Positions 1-10,033 of a stretch of 64,000 bases of DNA are shown here, piece after piece. Numbering within the stretch: position 1 is the stretch's first letter; each line of letters starts with the position of its first letter. The notes below the pieces were generated by a model. The model had not been told where the DNA came from, ran no database searches, and saw nothing but the letters and a program-made list of their open reading frames with translations. The stretch comes from Zopfochytrium polystomum (lineage: Eukaryota > Chytridiomycota > Chytridiomycetes > Chytridiales > Chytridiaceae): NCBI GenBank assembly GCA_025765615.1, contig JAIVFJ010000004.1, forward strand, positions 310,001-374,000. Direction: 5' to 3'. The position numbers and the translations under genes were made by a program.

Positions 1-724
1 ACTCCAAAGGTATTAGAATTTGAATTTATCATTCATGCAATAACAGCAAATGGTTCAATTGCCCATTTCAGTCTTTGAAGAGGAAGAGGATCCCTCCACC
101 AAATCCTTCTTTTCAGAAATCATATCCTCCATTTCTGACCTCAAGTTCAGCCATGATGGTCGCTACATTTTATCTCGTGACTATTTGACTCTGAAAGTCT
201 GGGACATCAATATGGAGTCAAAGCCAGTGGAAACCATAAGCATTCATGAGCACTTGCGAAACAAGCTCTGTGATCTCTATGAGAATGATTGCATCTTTGA
301 TAAGTTTGAGGGCACATTTAGTGGCGATGGATCGTGAGTTCAGTGCTTTTGCAAATGAACAACTGATCTGACGGCAATGTATCCCTTTCAGGCATGTGCT
401 CACAGGCTCTTACAGCAACTTCTTCCAAATTCATGGACTTCAGAGCAAGACCAACACAATCTTGCAGGCTGACAAGAGCGCTTTTAAAGCAAAGAAGGTT
501 GCCGCAAAGAGCAAAATGGCCGCTCGGCGGGGCGTTTTGAGGCGGGATGAGTACTTCAACGCCGACAACTTGGACTATTCCAAAAAGATCCTGCACGCAT
601 CATGGCACCCGAGGGAAAACGTAAGTTTGCACAATATATCCTGAAATGCTAAAGCTACTGTTCTCTATCAAACAAGACGATCGCCCTGGCTGCCACAAAC
701 AACCTCTTCATCTTCCAGCAGTGA
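1..724 (+). CDS. PP2A regulatory subunit B55, second copy, 3' exons only
   Basis: WD-repeat B subunit that targets protein phosphatase 2A to its substrates. The window opens in an exon ending at 9. Introns at 10-71, 334-391 and 621-676 are GT-AG. The spliced frame gives the C-terminal part of a B55 protein, with WD-type blocks such as [15 protein letters not shown] and LKVWDINM, ending in NNLFIFQQ and a stop at 722-724. It is an inverted copy of the gene at 29,469-31,406. The shared protein is identical as far as read; in the 392-620 exon I see three base differences, all silent. The 5' exons lie outside the window, so whether this copy is complete and expressed cannot be judged. What is visible is open, with intact splice sites, so I do not call it a pseudogene. 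Confidence 0.85.
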
Positions 725-1225
725 TAGAAGAAGTTCGTGGCTCGCGTGTGCTGTATTTGCAGAATCCGCTTCGTTTCCACTCCATTTTTCTTTTCTTGTC
801 TTCTTGGGGAAATTCAACACCATCGTTGTGGCTCTTGTAAGACATTCTCTTTTCAGTGTGAACTAGGGATGTGCAGCTGTTAAGTCAATAGGCTCAGCCA
901 CACCCTCATCCGCATCATCCTACCTCCACTATCCTTGCTTTTGTGCTTTTATAATACCGTTATGTGATTGTTGACAGGTGCTGCAGGAGGTGTTGAATTA
1001 TGCTGATGGTGGTTTTCTCTTTGTATTTCCTTCCTTTTGGCTGAGACTTTGTCTAATTTGAGTAGTGATTTCGAATGGAATGCGATGGAAGGCAGCGAAT
1101 AACTTGTCTTGTAACAGAGTGTACAGGTCGAAGCTCTGTTGTGAAGTGTGCAGCTATGAATGAGCTGACTATCAAGCTGGGCTATTTATATCTGGAGGGT
1201 TTGTCTCACTTGGCGCAGTGGAAGT
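725..1225. other. 3' flank of left PP2A copy, diverged homologue of 28,800-29,468
   Basis: No gene seen. This stretch aligns, with many substitutions and small gaps, to the reverse complement of the flank beyond the right-hand PP2A gene. Shared words include a CTTGCTTTTGT block near 930 and a CTTTTGGC block near 1035. From about 1,070 it runs into the repeat C family, which ends in a CTATTTATATCTGGAG block at about 1,183-1,198. Confidence 0.6.
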
Positions 1226-1600
1226 TGTTATGAATCAACTTATGGAACTTTCTTTGCCTTTCTGACTTGTCTTGTCGGTATTATTGGTCTCATTGGTATA
1301 ATTGTATTATTAATTGTTCTTTCTGGAATTCCTTTGAGTCTTGAGAAGGAAGACTCTCAAAAGGTATACAAGGGGGGATGGGGGACCTGTCCCATCCCTC
1401 AAGTGAATTATTGTTTACAATACAATCATCGCTCCTCTTAGCTCCTTGTCCTGTCCTGCCCTGTTCCTGACAGATGTGATTGTGGGGACAGGCGCAGAGT
1501 GCCTGTCTCTCGCCCATTTGCTGTGCCACTTGCCTGATGAAGGGGATACCTTGCAGGCAACAGTGGAGTTTGCAACTGTGCCTCCTACCGTTATCATGTC
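1070..1600 (+). repeat. Repeat C, copy 1 (interrupted by an LTR)
   Basis: Similar to 2,505-2,970 and, in reverse, to 28,692-28,920. Shared landmarks in order are a GAATAACTT/GAGTAACTT block, CTATCAAGC, and GGGCTATTTATATCTGGAG. After the inserted LTR a GC-rich stretch follows that resembles GCCCATTTGCTGTG in copy 2. I found no coding frame in it. The ends are approximate and the class of repeat is unknown. Confidence 0.55.
1226..1472 (+). mobile_element. Degenerate solo LTR, family A (Ty3/gypsy)
   Basis: Starts TGTTATGAATCA and ends CCTGTTCCTGACA like the intact 308-bp LTRs at 10,547 and 14,044. It is shortened to 247 bp and carries many substitutions. The flanking pentamers GAAGT and GATGT match at four of five bases, as expected for an aged target-site duplication. 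It interrupts repeat C. Confidence 0.85.
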
Positions 1601-2504
1601 GATTCGCTGACTGGCAATAATATGCTCACTCTTCAAAAACCTGTTCAACAAAACAACTATGATAAGCAACACATCAAGCTGGCCAATCAAAGCGACAAAG
1701 ACTCAGCTACTACACAGAGAAATCACCACACCAACTCTTACTATCCTGGTTATCTGCCTCTTCATATTGATTGAACAACAAACAGCAGGGCCCAAAAACC
1801 AACTGGATCCATCAACTTATAATCAATCTGCTAGGTGTTTTGCTCTTCTCTTTTGATATGCATCAAAGTAACTGCCTTTATCCTCTCAACATACAGCCAC
1901 GCAGTCAGTCCTGTAACTCATTTCTAAATGCTTCGAGTCGGCAATATTCCTCTGCACATTCTTTCAGGATTCATCATTCTGTGAACAATACAGACATTTC
2001 AGTTTTTTGAGACCTGCACCACTAACAACTGCCACTGTGCCCTTTTAATAATACTTACTCATTTTCAACAGGGCACAACAAATTAGGGATTAATGATATG
2101 GTGTTTTGCTCACCTATCAACCCATGGAGTCGGCAGTTCAATTTCTGGATTCCCTGATACAATTATCACCGACATGGCCACCTTTTGAGATCAGAGTGTT
2201 TTCAACCACACTGCAACTCTCACCATCAAACATATTTGTGTTTGGGATGACCAATAGCTATCCAACTCAGCCAAGGACAAACACAAGACCGACAGAAGCC
2301 AAGATCAACCTCCCACCACCACCACCTTCAGTAGTGTACACCACAGCAGCCCATTCCATCAACGTCCAGTGTAGGGGAAACTACAACTGAACGCTAAACT
2401 GGGACTCACACACCGTGACTACTATCTACCGGTATGGCGGCAGCGCTCGCCTAAGTAGAAGGAATTGGTATCCCCTCTACACTCTACTCATCCTGGACAG
2501 ACAA
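1600..2504. other. No gene recognised
   Basis: Short open frames only, with no domain or motif that I can recognise and no intact splice structure. Composition is AT-richer than the gene-dense right side of the window. It probably consists of decayed repeats within the left arm. Confidence 0.5.
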
Positions 2505-2970
2505 GATGTTGTGAATTTGATTTGGAGTGCAATGATAGGCAGTGAGTAACTTAGTCTTTTACGGAGTGTATGGGAGTACATGGTGTGGTGTACGTTGTGA
2601 AGCAAGTCACAAACTATCAAGCCAGGCTATTTATATCTGGAGAATTTGTCCCTTATGTCGCCAGTTGTGGAGACTTGTGCCCTTGGGCTGAAGACAGAAC
2701 TGACACCAGGTTGGTCCCATGAAGGGGCCTTGGCGCAGCAGAGAAGACTACAGGGACAGCCTCAGTGCGTCTCTTGCCCATCTGCTGTGGCGCTGGCCCA
2801 TGAAGAGGATGCCCTGTGGGTGACAGAGAAAGGTGTGACTGCAGGCGACAGACAAAGTAAGTCTGTCTCTTCACCCATCGGAGGTGAAGCAGTCTGTCTA
2901 CAGAGGCAGCTGACAGGCAGGAACTGCCTGTCCCTTTCCCAGTGCAGCCCGCTGGTCCCATGAAGGGATT
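2505..2970 (+). repeat. Repeat C, copy 2
   Basis: Second direct copy of the family at 1,070. It carries GAGTAACTT, CTATCAAGCCAGGCTATTTA and the TCTGGAG block near 2,640. The later part is imperfectly repetitive (CTTGCCCATCTGCTGTGGCG). Open frames across it lack recognisable domains. The copia element is inserted just beyond its right end. Confidence 0.5.
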
Positions 2971-2986
2971 GAAGTCCGTTTATGCA

Positions 2987-2991
2987 GGTGC
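2987..2991. repeat. Target-site duplication GGTGC, left
   Basis: The pentamer GGTGC directly precedes the left copia LTR and recurs at 10,012-10,016 directly after the right LTR. This is the footprint of a single insertion event. Confidence 0.9.
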
Positions 2992-3782
2992 TGTTGGTGA
3001 TTGCGCCTGGCGTGTCAGAAGGGCACCAACAGACTTGAGTCGGCGTGGAGCGATAAAGCTTGTTTAGAGCGTGAGCCCTTCTCTTGTTAAGAGCGAAGCG
3101 CCCTTTGTTGCCAAAGTAGATGGAGAGCCGATGCTCTCAGACAGATTGGTCTTGTTTAGAGTGCAGAGCACACCCTTTTCTTGTAAGAGCGAAGCGCCCT
3201 ATACGAACGAGGTATCGACCTGAGGTAGAACTTGAAGAGCTTCGCAGGTCAAGGTAGAGGGTATGTTGACTCAGATAAGAATAATGGTTTTTGTTTGTTG
3301 TATTCGAGGGTAGAGAGAGAGAGCAGGCAGATGTGATCAGGATCTGGGATGATGCTTCTCTGGAGCTGCTGGGGCTCCCCCTTTTATACTGCAGGTGGTC
3401 TCAGGAATCAGACTCTGGTGATAGCCTTTTAGCTCTGAGAGATAGAGTTTAGACTTTGAGGAGTCAGGAGGCAGGCATGACATCATTGTTGCATCACGCT
3501 GATTTGGCCAGAACTTCCATGGAGTTATGTGTGCAAAGAAGTAAGTCAGGCTCCCTGTCAAGCTCCTATAATCATTCCTATCAAATTGCAAGAGTGAAGC
3601 ACACTGATGTGGTCTACCCAGACTGGGGATTGAAACCACCTCTAAGCACTCGTACAGTGTCAGAGATTGAGAAAGTGTAGATGACACTTGGATCAGTCCT
3701 TATGCCATCTTAACTTATCGTTTCTCTTGAAGACAGGTCAGAGGATCTTAAAAGGTGTAGGTAATGTGTGCAAACTCCAACA
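2992..3782 (-). repeat. Copia 3' LTR
   Basis: 791-bp terminal repeat, on the minus strand starting TGTTGGAGTTTGCAC. It matches 9,221-10,011 throughout as far as compared. Its internal open frames (about 116 and 74 codons on opposite strands) occur in both LTRs and are not genes. Confidence 0.95.
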
Positions 3783-3791
3783 CTCCCCCTC
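3783..3791 (-). other. Copia polypurine tract
   Basis: On the minus strand the purine run GAGGGGGAG lies directly against the 3' LTR. This is where plus-strand DNA synthesis primes in LTR retrotransposons. Confidence 0.8.
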
Positions 3792-4114
3792 AATTTGAGA
3801 GGTATTGATTGCTCAGGTACGCGAGAAAATTGCCTGCATATGCAGTACCAACCTCGTAGCTGGAGTTGAACCAGCGCAATATCTCATGACAAATATACCA
3901 GAAAACCTGCAAAAACACTGATATATCGCTTGGACTGTGAGCACGGAACAATTAAAAGTGTGTAGGGCTGTGTTGAAGCGGTATAATACTGTTCCCTGTG
4001 AGATCAGCGTAGCTTGCTAGCCCCAGAAGTGACATGAGCTTTGAATGTCTCGTTGCCGGAAGTGGTTTGGTGAGAATATCTGCCACCATTAGATCCGTTG
4101 GACAATATCGCAGC

Positions 4115-7100
4115 TCAATATGCCTTCTTCTCCAAATGGTCCCTCATGAACTCGAGACGAACATCAATATGCTTAGTATTCCCATGATGAATAGGGTTTT
4201 TAGCTATAGCGATAGTTGATTTGTTGTCTTCATTCACAATCGTGGGTTTAGAGATATCGAACCCAAGTTCGCTCATCAACTTCCTGAGCCAAATTGCCTC
4301 TTTGAAGGCTTCTGCAAGGGAGTAATATTCAGCTTCAGTTGAAGATAAGGCTACTGAGGATTGCTTTTTGCTGTACCAGGTGATTGCTGCTCCAGCAAGT
4401 ATGAATACATGACCGGAACGCGACTTTCGGCGTGGTTCTTCAGCATAGCTGGCATCAGCGTAGCCTACTGGTTGTGGTATGCCAACAGCATGTTCAACAG
4501 CCTCTAACGAGTCATTCGTTACTATTTGAAGTCCGGAATTACAGTTGGAAGTGTAGAACAAGCCAACGTCGTATGTTCCGCAGAGGTATCGAAGCAAGTG
4601 TTCAAGTGCCTTTTGGTCAGAGAAAGTCGCTTTTCCTTGATACTGTTGCAAGGCATATACAGCATGTGCAATATCTGGACGAGTTTGATTAGCAACATAG
4701 GCTACTTTCATGAGTGTACTAAGGAATTGATCCTGTTCTCTCTTGTCAAGAAAGCCAGATGCGTCGTCATGCACCCATGATATGGACATTGGTGTCTGTT
4801 TAACCTTTGGGATGATTCCTGTTCCCCAAAGATTACATTCTTCAAGAATGCGCAGAATATAGTTCTTTTGGCCTAACCAAATACCATTACTTATCCGTTC
4901 GACCTCGAGCCCAAGGGCGTAGTTGAAGTCAGGATTTTCTTTGATACTGTAGCGACTGCGAAACTTATCTTTGACATCTTGGATGACATCCTGGGATTTA
5001 CTCACAAGAATTACATCATCCACATGCACTGTTGCTAGGCAGAGTATAGTGCTGTCTGGATTTTTTCTTGTGTAGAGGCAGTTGTCTGATTTGAGTTGTT
5101 CAAAGCCAATTTCAAGTAGAAAATCTCTAAGTGTTTGGTACCATTGGCGACCAGATTGGTGCAGCCCATAAATACTTTTGAGAAGTTTGCATACTAGAAG
5201 AATGTGGTCGGCTCCTTTTTTCTCAAAACCAGGGGGCTGTAGCATGAAAATGTCGCGATCAACAGTGGCATTGAGGAATGCCGTGTCTACATCAAGGCTT
5301 TCGAGGAACATTCGAAAAATAGCCGCTAATGCAAGTACAGTGCGGACAGATCCATTTTTGACAACAGGAGAAAATGTTTCGTCATAATCTATGCCTGGGA
5401 TTTGAGTGAATCCTTTTGCTACAAGCCTTGCTTTGAAGCGTAATAGGAAACCGTCTTTGTCAAGTTTGTAGGCGAAGACCCATTTCGGCTTGATAGGCCT
5501 TATACCATCCGCTTTTGGAATTAGCTCCCATGTTTGCTTATCCATAAGAGATTTGAACTCGCTGTTCATTGCTGCCATCCAAAACTTTGCGTATTTGGAA
5601 TTCATGGCTTCTCCAAATGTTGAAGGAAGCGGCGGCAAATCTCGGAGATGTAATTTCTCTGTGGGAAACACAGTTACTGGATCCTCATCGGTGGTTGCCA
5701 ATAATGCCTTCATGCGATGGAAGAGTTCGCGGAATTGAAGCCTTGATACTCGCTTGTTGCGAATATGGGCAACCATTGCACACAAGTACCTTCGTGCATA
5801 ATAGGACTTTGGATGGTCCGCTACTTTTATTTGAATTTCAGGTATCTTAGCTGTGAGGCTATAGTCATCTCTTTCCTCCTGCTCTGGTTCAGATTCAGAG
5901 TCTGAGTAGAGAGTATCTCGTTTCAGATCTAAGTCGATAATGAGAGAAGGTTGGATTTCTATCTCGCTTGATTCCTCGCTCTCAGATTCAGGATCTGAGG
6001 AGTCATCATTGGAGTCGATTTCCCAAAACTTGTTGAGTTGAGCCCGAGTTGGGCGTCGAGGACCAGAAGTTGCTCGGATGGAACCCAAATCTTTAAACAG
6101 GTCTTTGATTTTGCAGTCTAACCCCGGGAAGATATCTTCATGGAATTTCACATGGTACTGCTCAGTGATCATACGCCCTGCAAGGTCATAGAGGACTGCA
6201 AGTCTATTTCCTTTGAAACCCAAAAAGATTCCCAGCATTCCCTTCCATGAGGTCATACGGCGTTTTTCCTTAGGCGTTTTGAATATCGCCAAACAACCAA
6301 ATGTGCGTAGATGGTTGAGTGTAGGAAATGAGCCAAACCAGCGTTGGTAGGGTATAGCTTTTGTGGTTTTGTGAAGAACTCTGTTTTTGATGTATGCCGC
6401 ATAGCACAGGGCATAGGGTAGAAATGAGTGCGGAAGTCGCGACTCCAGTAACATGCACGCTGACATCTCCTTTATTATTCCAATCTGCCGTTCTACCAGT
6501 CCATTGAATTCCTTGGTGTAAGGAGGACTGGGTTCAAGCATGATGGGTGGACTTCGCTGGGATGCCCAATCTTTGAAGGAGTTCACTGAGTAAAGTTCAC
6601 CACCGTCACATCGGATAGCGGCTACATTTTTACTGTGTTGTAGCTCAAAGCGTTCCACAGTTCTCTTGAAGCGTTCAGGTGCTTGCTTCTTCGACGTCAA
6701 GAATTCTATGTCTATCCATCGAGAGAATTCATCGACGACTATCTGCCAGAACTTCTCTCTCCTTCTGCCCTGGACCGGCATCTGGACAAGGTCGGTGTGT
6801 AACCGAGAGAGTACTTCCGTGCTCGTATTGTCTGTCGAGTAAATTGGCTTGGCCCTTATCTTCCCAAAATCACAAGTTATACAGGGGTAACGAAGTGCGT
6901 TTGGTATGATAATATTCTTCCCTTTATTCACAAACTGCAAAGTATTGCCAATAATTCCCAATGCAAGATGCCCATAGCGGCGATGCAATTTTTGCGCAGA
7001 ACTTGATGCCGTGTCAGTCTGCGTGGAAGTAGAGACAGTGGGGTAAACAATGCGTCGCCCCTTACTGAGTTGTGAAGAGAAGTTTGGAAGTTTACCTTCA

Positions 7101-7729
7101 GAGGCGTCCCTCGTATAGGCGTATTCCGTGTCTGCATCCCCCTCCCATGTATTGGCGTTCGAGCCAGGGAGCTGCAGGGTGACGTGGTACATTCTGTTGA
7201 ATTTTTCGCCAAGAACGTATTCTGAGTTCCCCAAGAGGAGAATGGCAGAGTCTGGCTGGAAGATCAGATTTCCCCCCGTCGTGTCCAGGAGATGGTTGAT
7301 GGAAACCAGGGTGTCTGAGAAGTCGGGTACGTAGTACGAGTTCTGCAAGACGGTTGTGAAGTCACCAGCCCGAAGATAAAAATCCCCGACACCAGCGGCT
7401 GGTGTGTATGCTCCTTCGGCCGTTTGTATTAGACGACTACAAGGTTGCAGATTGCTGAAAAGTGCGAGAATAGGTGACATTGTTGTTGTGGCACCTGAAT
7501 CAAGAATTGCTTCGTAGATGCATTCTGAGGCAATAGCAGCGTTGTCGTTGGCAATTCCACAGTGTTCGCTGTGTGGACTGTTTGGAAATGCTTGATATAT
7601 CTCCTCCTCGTCGCCACTGAAAAGTTCATCCTCTGAGAAGTCAGAGAGAGTTGTTGTGACAGTGATTGGAGGTGACGGTGTGCGACTGTGTATAAGAATC
7701 GGGGTTTCTGGCCTAGCCCACCAAATGTC
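4115..7729 (-). CDS. Copia pol polyprotein (PR-IN-RT-RNase H), C-terminus cut by frameshift
   Basis: Open from 7,729, just after a TGA at 7,730-7,732, to a stop at 4,115. Domains in order: aspartic protease with LDSGATTTMS near 7,500; GAG pre-integrase zinc finger (RYGHLALG ... CITCDFGK) about 6,870-6,990; integrase with HTDLV, RCDGGE and GLVERQ supplying the D, D and E residues; reverse transcriptase about 4,980-5,540 with HVDDV as the YVDD box; RNase H about 4,120-4,480 with YADASY, SSTEAEYY and VNEDNKST. The frame overlaps the end of gag by 17 bases in the +1 frame, so expression would need a +1 ribosomal shift. Near 4,122 one extra G leads to a stop in the RNase H tail. The usual copia tail continues in another frame to about 3,952. 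This is either a disabling mutation or a sequencing error. Confidence 0.93.
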   Translation of the reverse strand, partial: DIWWARPETPILIHSRTPSPPITVTTTLSDFSEDELFSGDEEEIYQAFPNSPHSEHCGIANDNAAIASECIYEAILDSGATTTMSPILALFSNLQPCSRLIQTAEGAYTPAAGVGDFYLRAGDFTTVLQNSYYVPDFSDTLVSINHLLDTTGGNLIFQPDSAILLLGNSEYVLGEKFNRMYHVTLQLPGSNANTWEGDADTEYAYTRDASEGKLPNFSSQLSKGRRIVYPTVSTSTQTDTASSSAQKLHRRYGHLALGIIGNTLQFVNKGKNIIIPNALRYPCITCDFGKIRAKPIYSTDNTSTEVLSRLHTDLVQMPVQGRRREKFWQIVVDEFSRWIDIEFLTSKKQAPERFKRTVERFELQHSKNVAAIRCDGGELYSVNSFKDWASQRSPPIMLEPSPPYTKEFNGLVERQIGIIKEMSACMLLESRLPHSFLPYALCYAAYIKNRVLHKTTKAIPYQRWFGSFPTLNHLRTFGCLAIFKTPKEKRRMTSWKGMLGIFLGFKGNRLAVLYDLAGRMITEQYHVKFHEDIFPGLDCKIKDLFKDLGSIRATSGPRRPTRAQLNKFWEIDSNDDSSDPESESEESSEIEIQPSLIIDLDLKRDTLYSDSESEPEQEERDDYSLTAKIPEIQIKVADHPKSYYARRYLCAMVAHIRNKRVSRLQFRELFHRMKALLATTDEDPVTVFPTEKLHLRDLPPLPSTFGEAMNSKYAKFWMAAMNSEFKSLMDKQTWELIPKADGIRPIKPKWVFAYKLDKDGFLLRFKARLVAKGFTQIPGIDYDETFSPVVKNGSVRTVLALAAIFRMFLESLDVDTAFLNATVDRDIFMLQPPGFEKKGADHILLVCKLLKSIYGLHQSGRQWYQTLRDFLLEIGFEQLKSDNCLYTRKNPDSTILCLATVHVDDVILVSKSQDVIQDVKDKFRSRYSIKENPDFNYALGLEVERISNGIWLGQKNYILRILEECNLWGTGIIPKVKQTPMSISWVHDDASGFLDKREQDQFLSTLMKVAYVANQTRPDIAHAVYALQQYQGKATFSDQKALEHLLRYLCGTYDVGLFYTSNCNSGLQIVTNDSLEAVEHAVGIPQPVGYADASYAEEPRRKSRSGHVFILAGAAITWYSKKQSSVALSSTEAEYYSLAEAFKEAIWLRKLMSELGFDISKPTIVNEDNKSTIAIAKNPIHHGNTKHIDVRLEFMRDHLEKKAY

Positions 7730-9212
7730 TCAGGGCAGAGAATGCCTTATCGGAAAGAAACTGGTCAAGCGCGCCGGAGTCCTCAAGGGCCTCGTTTGCT
7801 TGCTCCCCTGTATCCATCTTCCCAAAGTCGAGAGTAAGGTTTGTAAGCCACGTGGTGTCTGAGTCAGGGTTTGAAGGCTTGCCCGTGTGCGCAGTGGTTG
7901 GGGCAGGGCTCTCAAGTATGTGCACAGTTGCAGAAGGAGTCTCAGTCATCTCCTCATCCAACACCTCATTTATGTTTGAAGTGCTTCTGAAGATTTTGAC
8001 TTTTGATTTAGGCTTTCGCTGATTAACCTTTAGACTTTTGGAATTAAACTTTAAACTTTTGACTGATAAGCTTTTGGAGCTTAAATCAGATAAGCTTTCA
8101 AAGTCTAAAACCTTAGCCTGATTGGCTTTATCAGTTCTGGCCTTGGCTCCCCCCTCATCTGGTTGTTTTCCTTTCACGTTAGCAGCATGTGCTTTTGTGT
8201 CAGTGAATTTTTCCGTTTTTGCTGCTGCGGTAGCTGCGCGTTTGGCTGCAGTAAGGCATTTGTCTGGTGTGTGCTCAACCCAGCGACCATGGATCTTGCA
8301 TGTCCCTCCTTGACCAATAGGCTTATCCTTCTCCAGCGAAACCTTCTTCGAGGTTGGAGTGTCAGCGGCTGGCGCCTTTCGCTTCGTTGTTTGCGCAGAC
8401 GATGCTTTCTCCTTTCCGTCGTGAGCTTGCTGGTAAAGAATGTGAGCAGCTTGGACATCGTCCAGAACTGCAGCCTTTGAATCATAGCCTCCTGCTCGGC
8501 GACCAAGTTGCAATCGCAGGCGTACAGAGTTGAACTCATCGGCATTAGGCAAGGATTTGTAGATTGCATAAGGTACGAGTGACAGGAAACTGTTTTTCGC
8601 TCCTTCGCATCCTGCTGTTGTGCACGTGAAGTATTTCTCATAGTCACTGCAGATGAGCTGGATTGTGGAGAACCATTTACGTTCTGCGACATGACCTGAT
8701 GGTTTCTGCAGGCTCATGAGTGTAGAAACCCATTTGAAACCTTCAGCACCGTTGTGGTCGTTTGCAGCATAATATGTATTCAGCCACACAAGTCGTTCAT
8801 GGACAGTATTGATCTTTTCTCTCTCAAGGTGGTCAACGTCCTCCTGGCGGCAGCAGGCGTTGAAGCCTGCAAGTGCTTTGGAGTGTAGTTGCTTGTGTGC
8901 AGTGTAGTCTCGCCGAGTCTTTGCAACGAGTCCATTATAGTCAACAAGTGCAGCATTGAAGGTTTGCATAGCAGCAGTGTGTGCTGCCTTCTGCGCGTCT
9001 GTTGCCTCAGCAGGGAGGACAGCAGGTTTTGCAGGTGCTCGATAACCCATGATGCGACTCATGAATATGGCGATGGTTGGAGCAAGAGAGTTCACAGCCA
9101 AGAATTCATCTGCACCGAGTGATCGAAGATGCTCGAGGATGACAGTGTCACGATGACGCGTCCACGCCGTGTAGGACACACCGGAAAAACGAATGGGGTT
9201 TGCACTTGCCAT
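7713..9212 (-). CDS. Copia Gag
   Basis: 499-residue capsid precursor beginning MASANPIRFSG, with the GVSYTAWTRHRDTVILEHL opening typical of copia-type Gag (UBN2-like) proteins. A short zinc-knuckle variant, CKIHGRWVEHTPDKC, lies about two thirds along. It is followed by a Lys/Ser-rich stretch with repeated SKSL-type units (about 7,985-8,110) and an acidic tail ending ALRHLVG. Its start codon lies only eight bases inside the 5' LTR. The stop at 7,713-7,715 overlaps pol, which is in the +1 frame. Gag packages element RNA into cytoplasmic particles. The frame is intact. Confidence 0.9.
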   Translation of the reverse strand: MASANPIRFSGVSYTAWTRHRDTVILEHLRSLGADEFLAVNSLAPTIAIFMSRIMGYRAPAKPAVLPAEATDAQKAAHTAAMQTFNAALVDYNGLVAKTRRDYTAHKQLHSKALAGFNACCRQEDVDHLEREKINTVHERLVWLNTYYAANDHNGAEGFKWVSTLMSLQKPSGHVAERKWFSTIQLICSDYEKYFTCTTAGCEGAKNSFLSLVPYAIYKSLPNADEFNSVRLRLQLGRRAGGYDSKAAVLDDVQAAHILYQQAHDGKEKASSAQTTKRKAPAADTPTSKKVSLEKDKPIGQGGTCKIHGRWVEHTPDKCLTAAKRAATAAAKTEKFTDTKAHAANVKGKQPDEGGAKARTDKANQAKVLDFESLSDLSSKSLSVKSLKFNSKSLKVNQRKPKSKVKIFRSTSNINEVLDEEMTETPSATVHILESPAPTTAHTGKPSNPDSDTTWLTNLTLDFGKMDTGEQANEALEDSGALDQFLSDKAFSALRHLVG

Positions 9213-9220
9213 CTTCTTTG

Positions 9221-10011
9221 TGTTGGTGATTGCGCCTGGCGTGTCAGAAGGGCACCAACAGACTTGAGTCGGCGTGGAGCGATAAAGCTTGTTTAGAGCG
9301 TGAGCCCTTCTCTTGTTAAGAGCGAAGCGCCCTTTGTTGCCAAAGTAGATGGAGAGCCGATGCTCTCAGACAGATTGGTCTTGTTTAGAGTGCAGAGCAC
9401 ACCCTTTTCTTGTAAGAGCGAAGCGCCCTATACGAACGAGGTATCGACCTGAGGTAGAACTTGAAGAGCTTCGCAGGTCAAGGTAGAGGGTATGTTGACT
9501 CAGATAAGAATAATGGTTTTTGTTTGTTGTATTCGAGGGTAGAGAGAGAGAGCAGGCAGATGTGATCAGGATCTGGGATGATGCTTCTCTGGAGCTGCTG
9601 GGGCTCCCCCTTTTATACTGCAGGTGGTCTCAGGAATCAGACTCTGGTGATAGCCTTTTAGCTCTGAGAGATAGAGTTTAGACTTTGAGGAGTCAGGAGG
9701 CAGGCATGACATCATTGTTGCATCACGCTGATTTGGCCAGAACTTCCATGGAGTTATGTGTGCAAAGAAGTAAGTCAGGCTCCCTGTCAAGCTCCTATAA
9801 TCATTCCTATCAAATTGCAAGAGTGAAGCACACTGATGTGGTCTACCCAGACTGGGGATTGAAACCACCTCTAAGCACTCGTACAGTGTCAGAGATTGAG
9901 AAAGTGTAGATGACACTTGGATCAGTCCTTATGCCATCTTAACTTATCGTTTCTCTTGAAGACAGGTCAGAGGATCTTAAAAGGTGTAGGTAATGTGTGC
10001 AAACTCCAACA
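9221..10011 (-). repeat. Copia 5' LTR
   Basis: 791-bp upstream terminal repeat, the promoter side for the minus-strand element. It matches 2,992-3,782 as far as compared and is followed by the GGTGC target duplicate at 10,012-10,016. Confidence 0.95.
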
Positions 10012-10033
10012 GGTGCATGGCACCTGTCAGGAC

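Larger units (their letters stand above)
2992..10011 (-). mobile_element. Ty1/copia LTR retrotransposon, near-intact, recent
   Basis: A 7,020-bp element transcribed on the minus strand. It has 791-bp LTRs at 9,221-10,011 (5') and 2,992-3,782 (3') bounded by TGTTGG and CCAACA. The order is gag then pol with protease, integrase, reverse transcriptase and RNase H, which is the copia arrangement. The two LTRs look identical, since long frames through them translate the same on both strands, and the 5-bp target duplication is perfect, so insertion was recent. One apparent single-base insertion near 4,122 cuts off the end of pol. Only eight bases separate the 5' LTR from the gag start, so no conventional primer-binding site fits there. 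Confidence 0.95.

Noticed and set aside
2992..10011. Identical 116- and 74-codon open frames in both copia LTRs
   Set aside because: They are opposite-strand chance frames repeated because the LTRs are repeated; no domain or codon signal.
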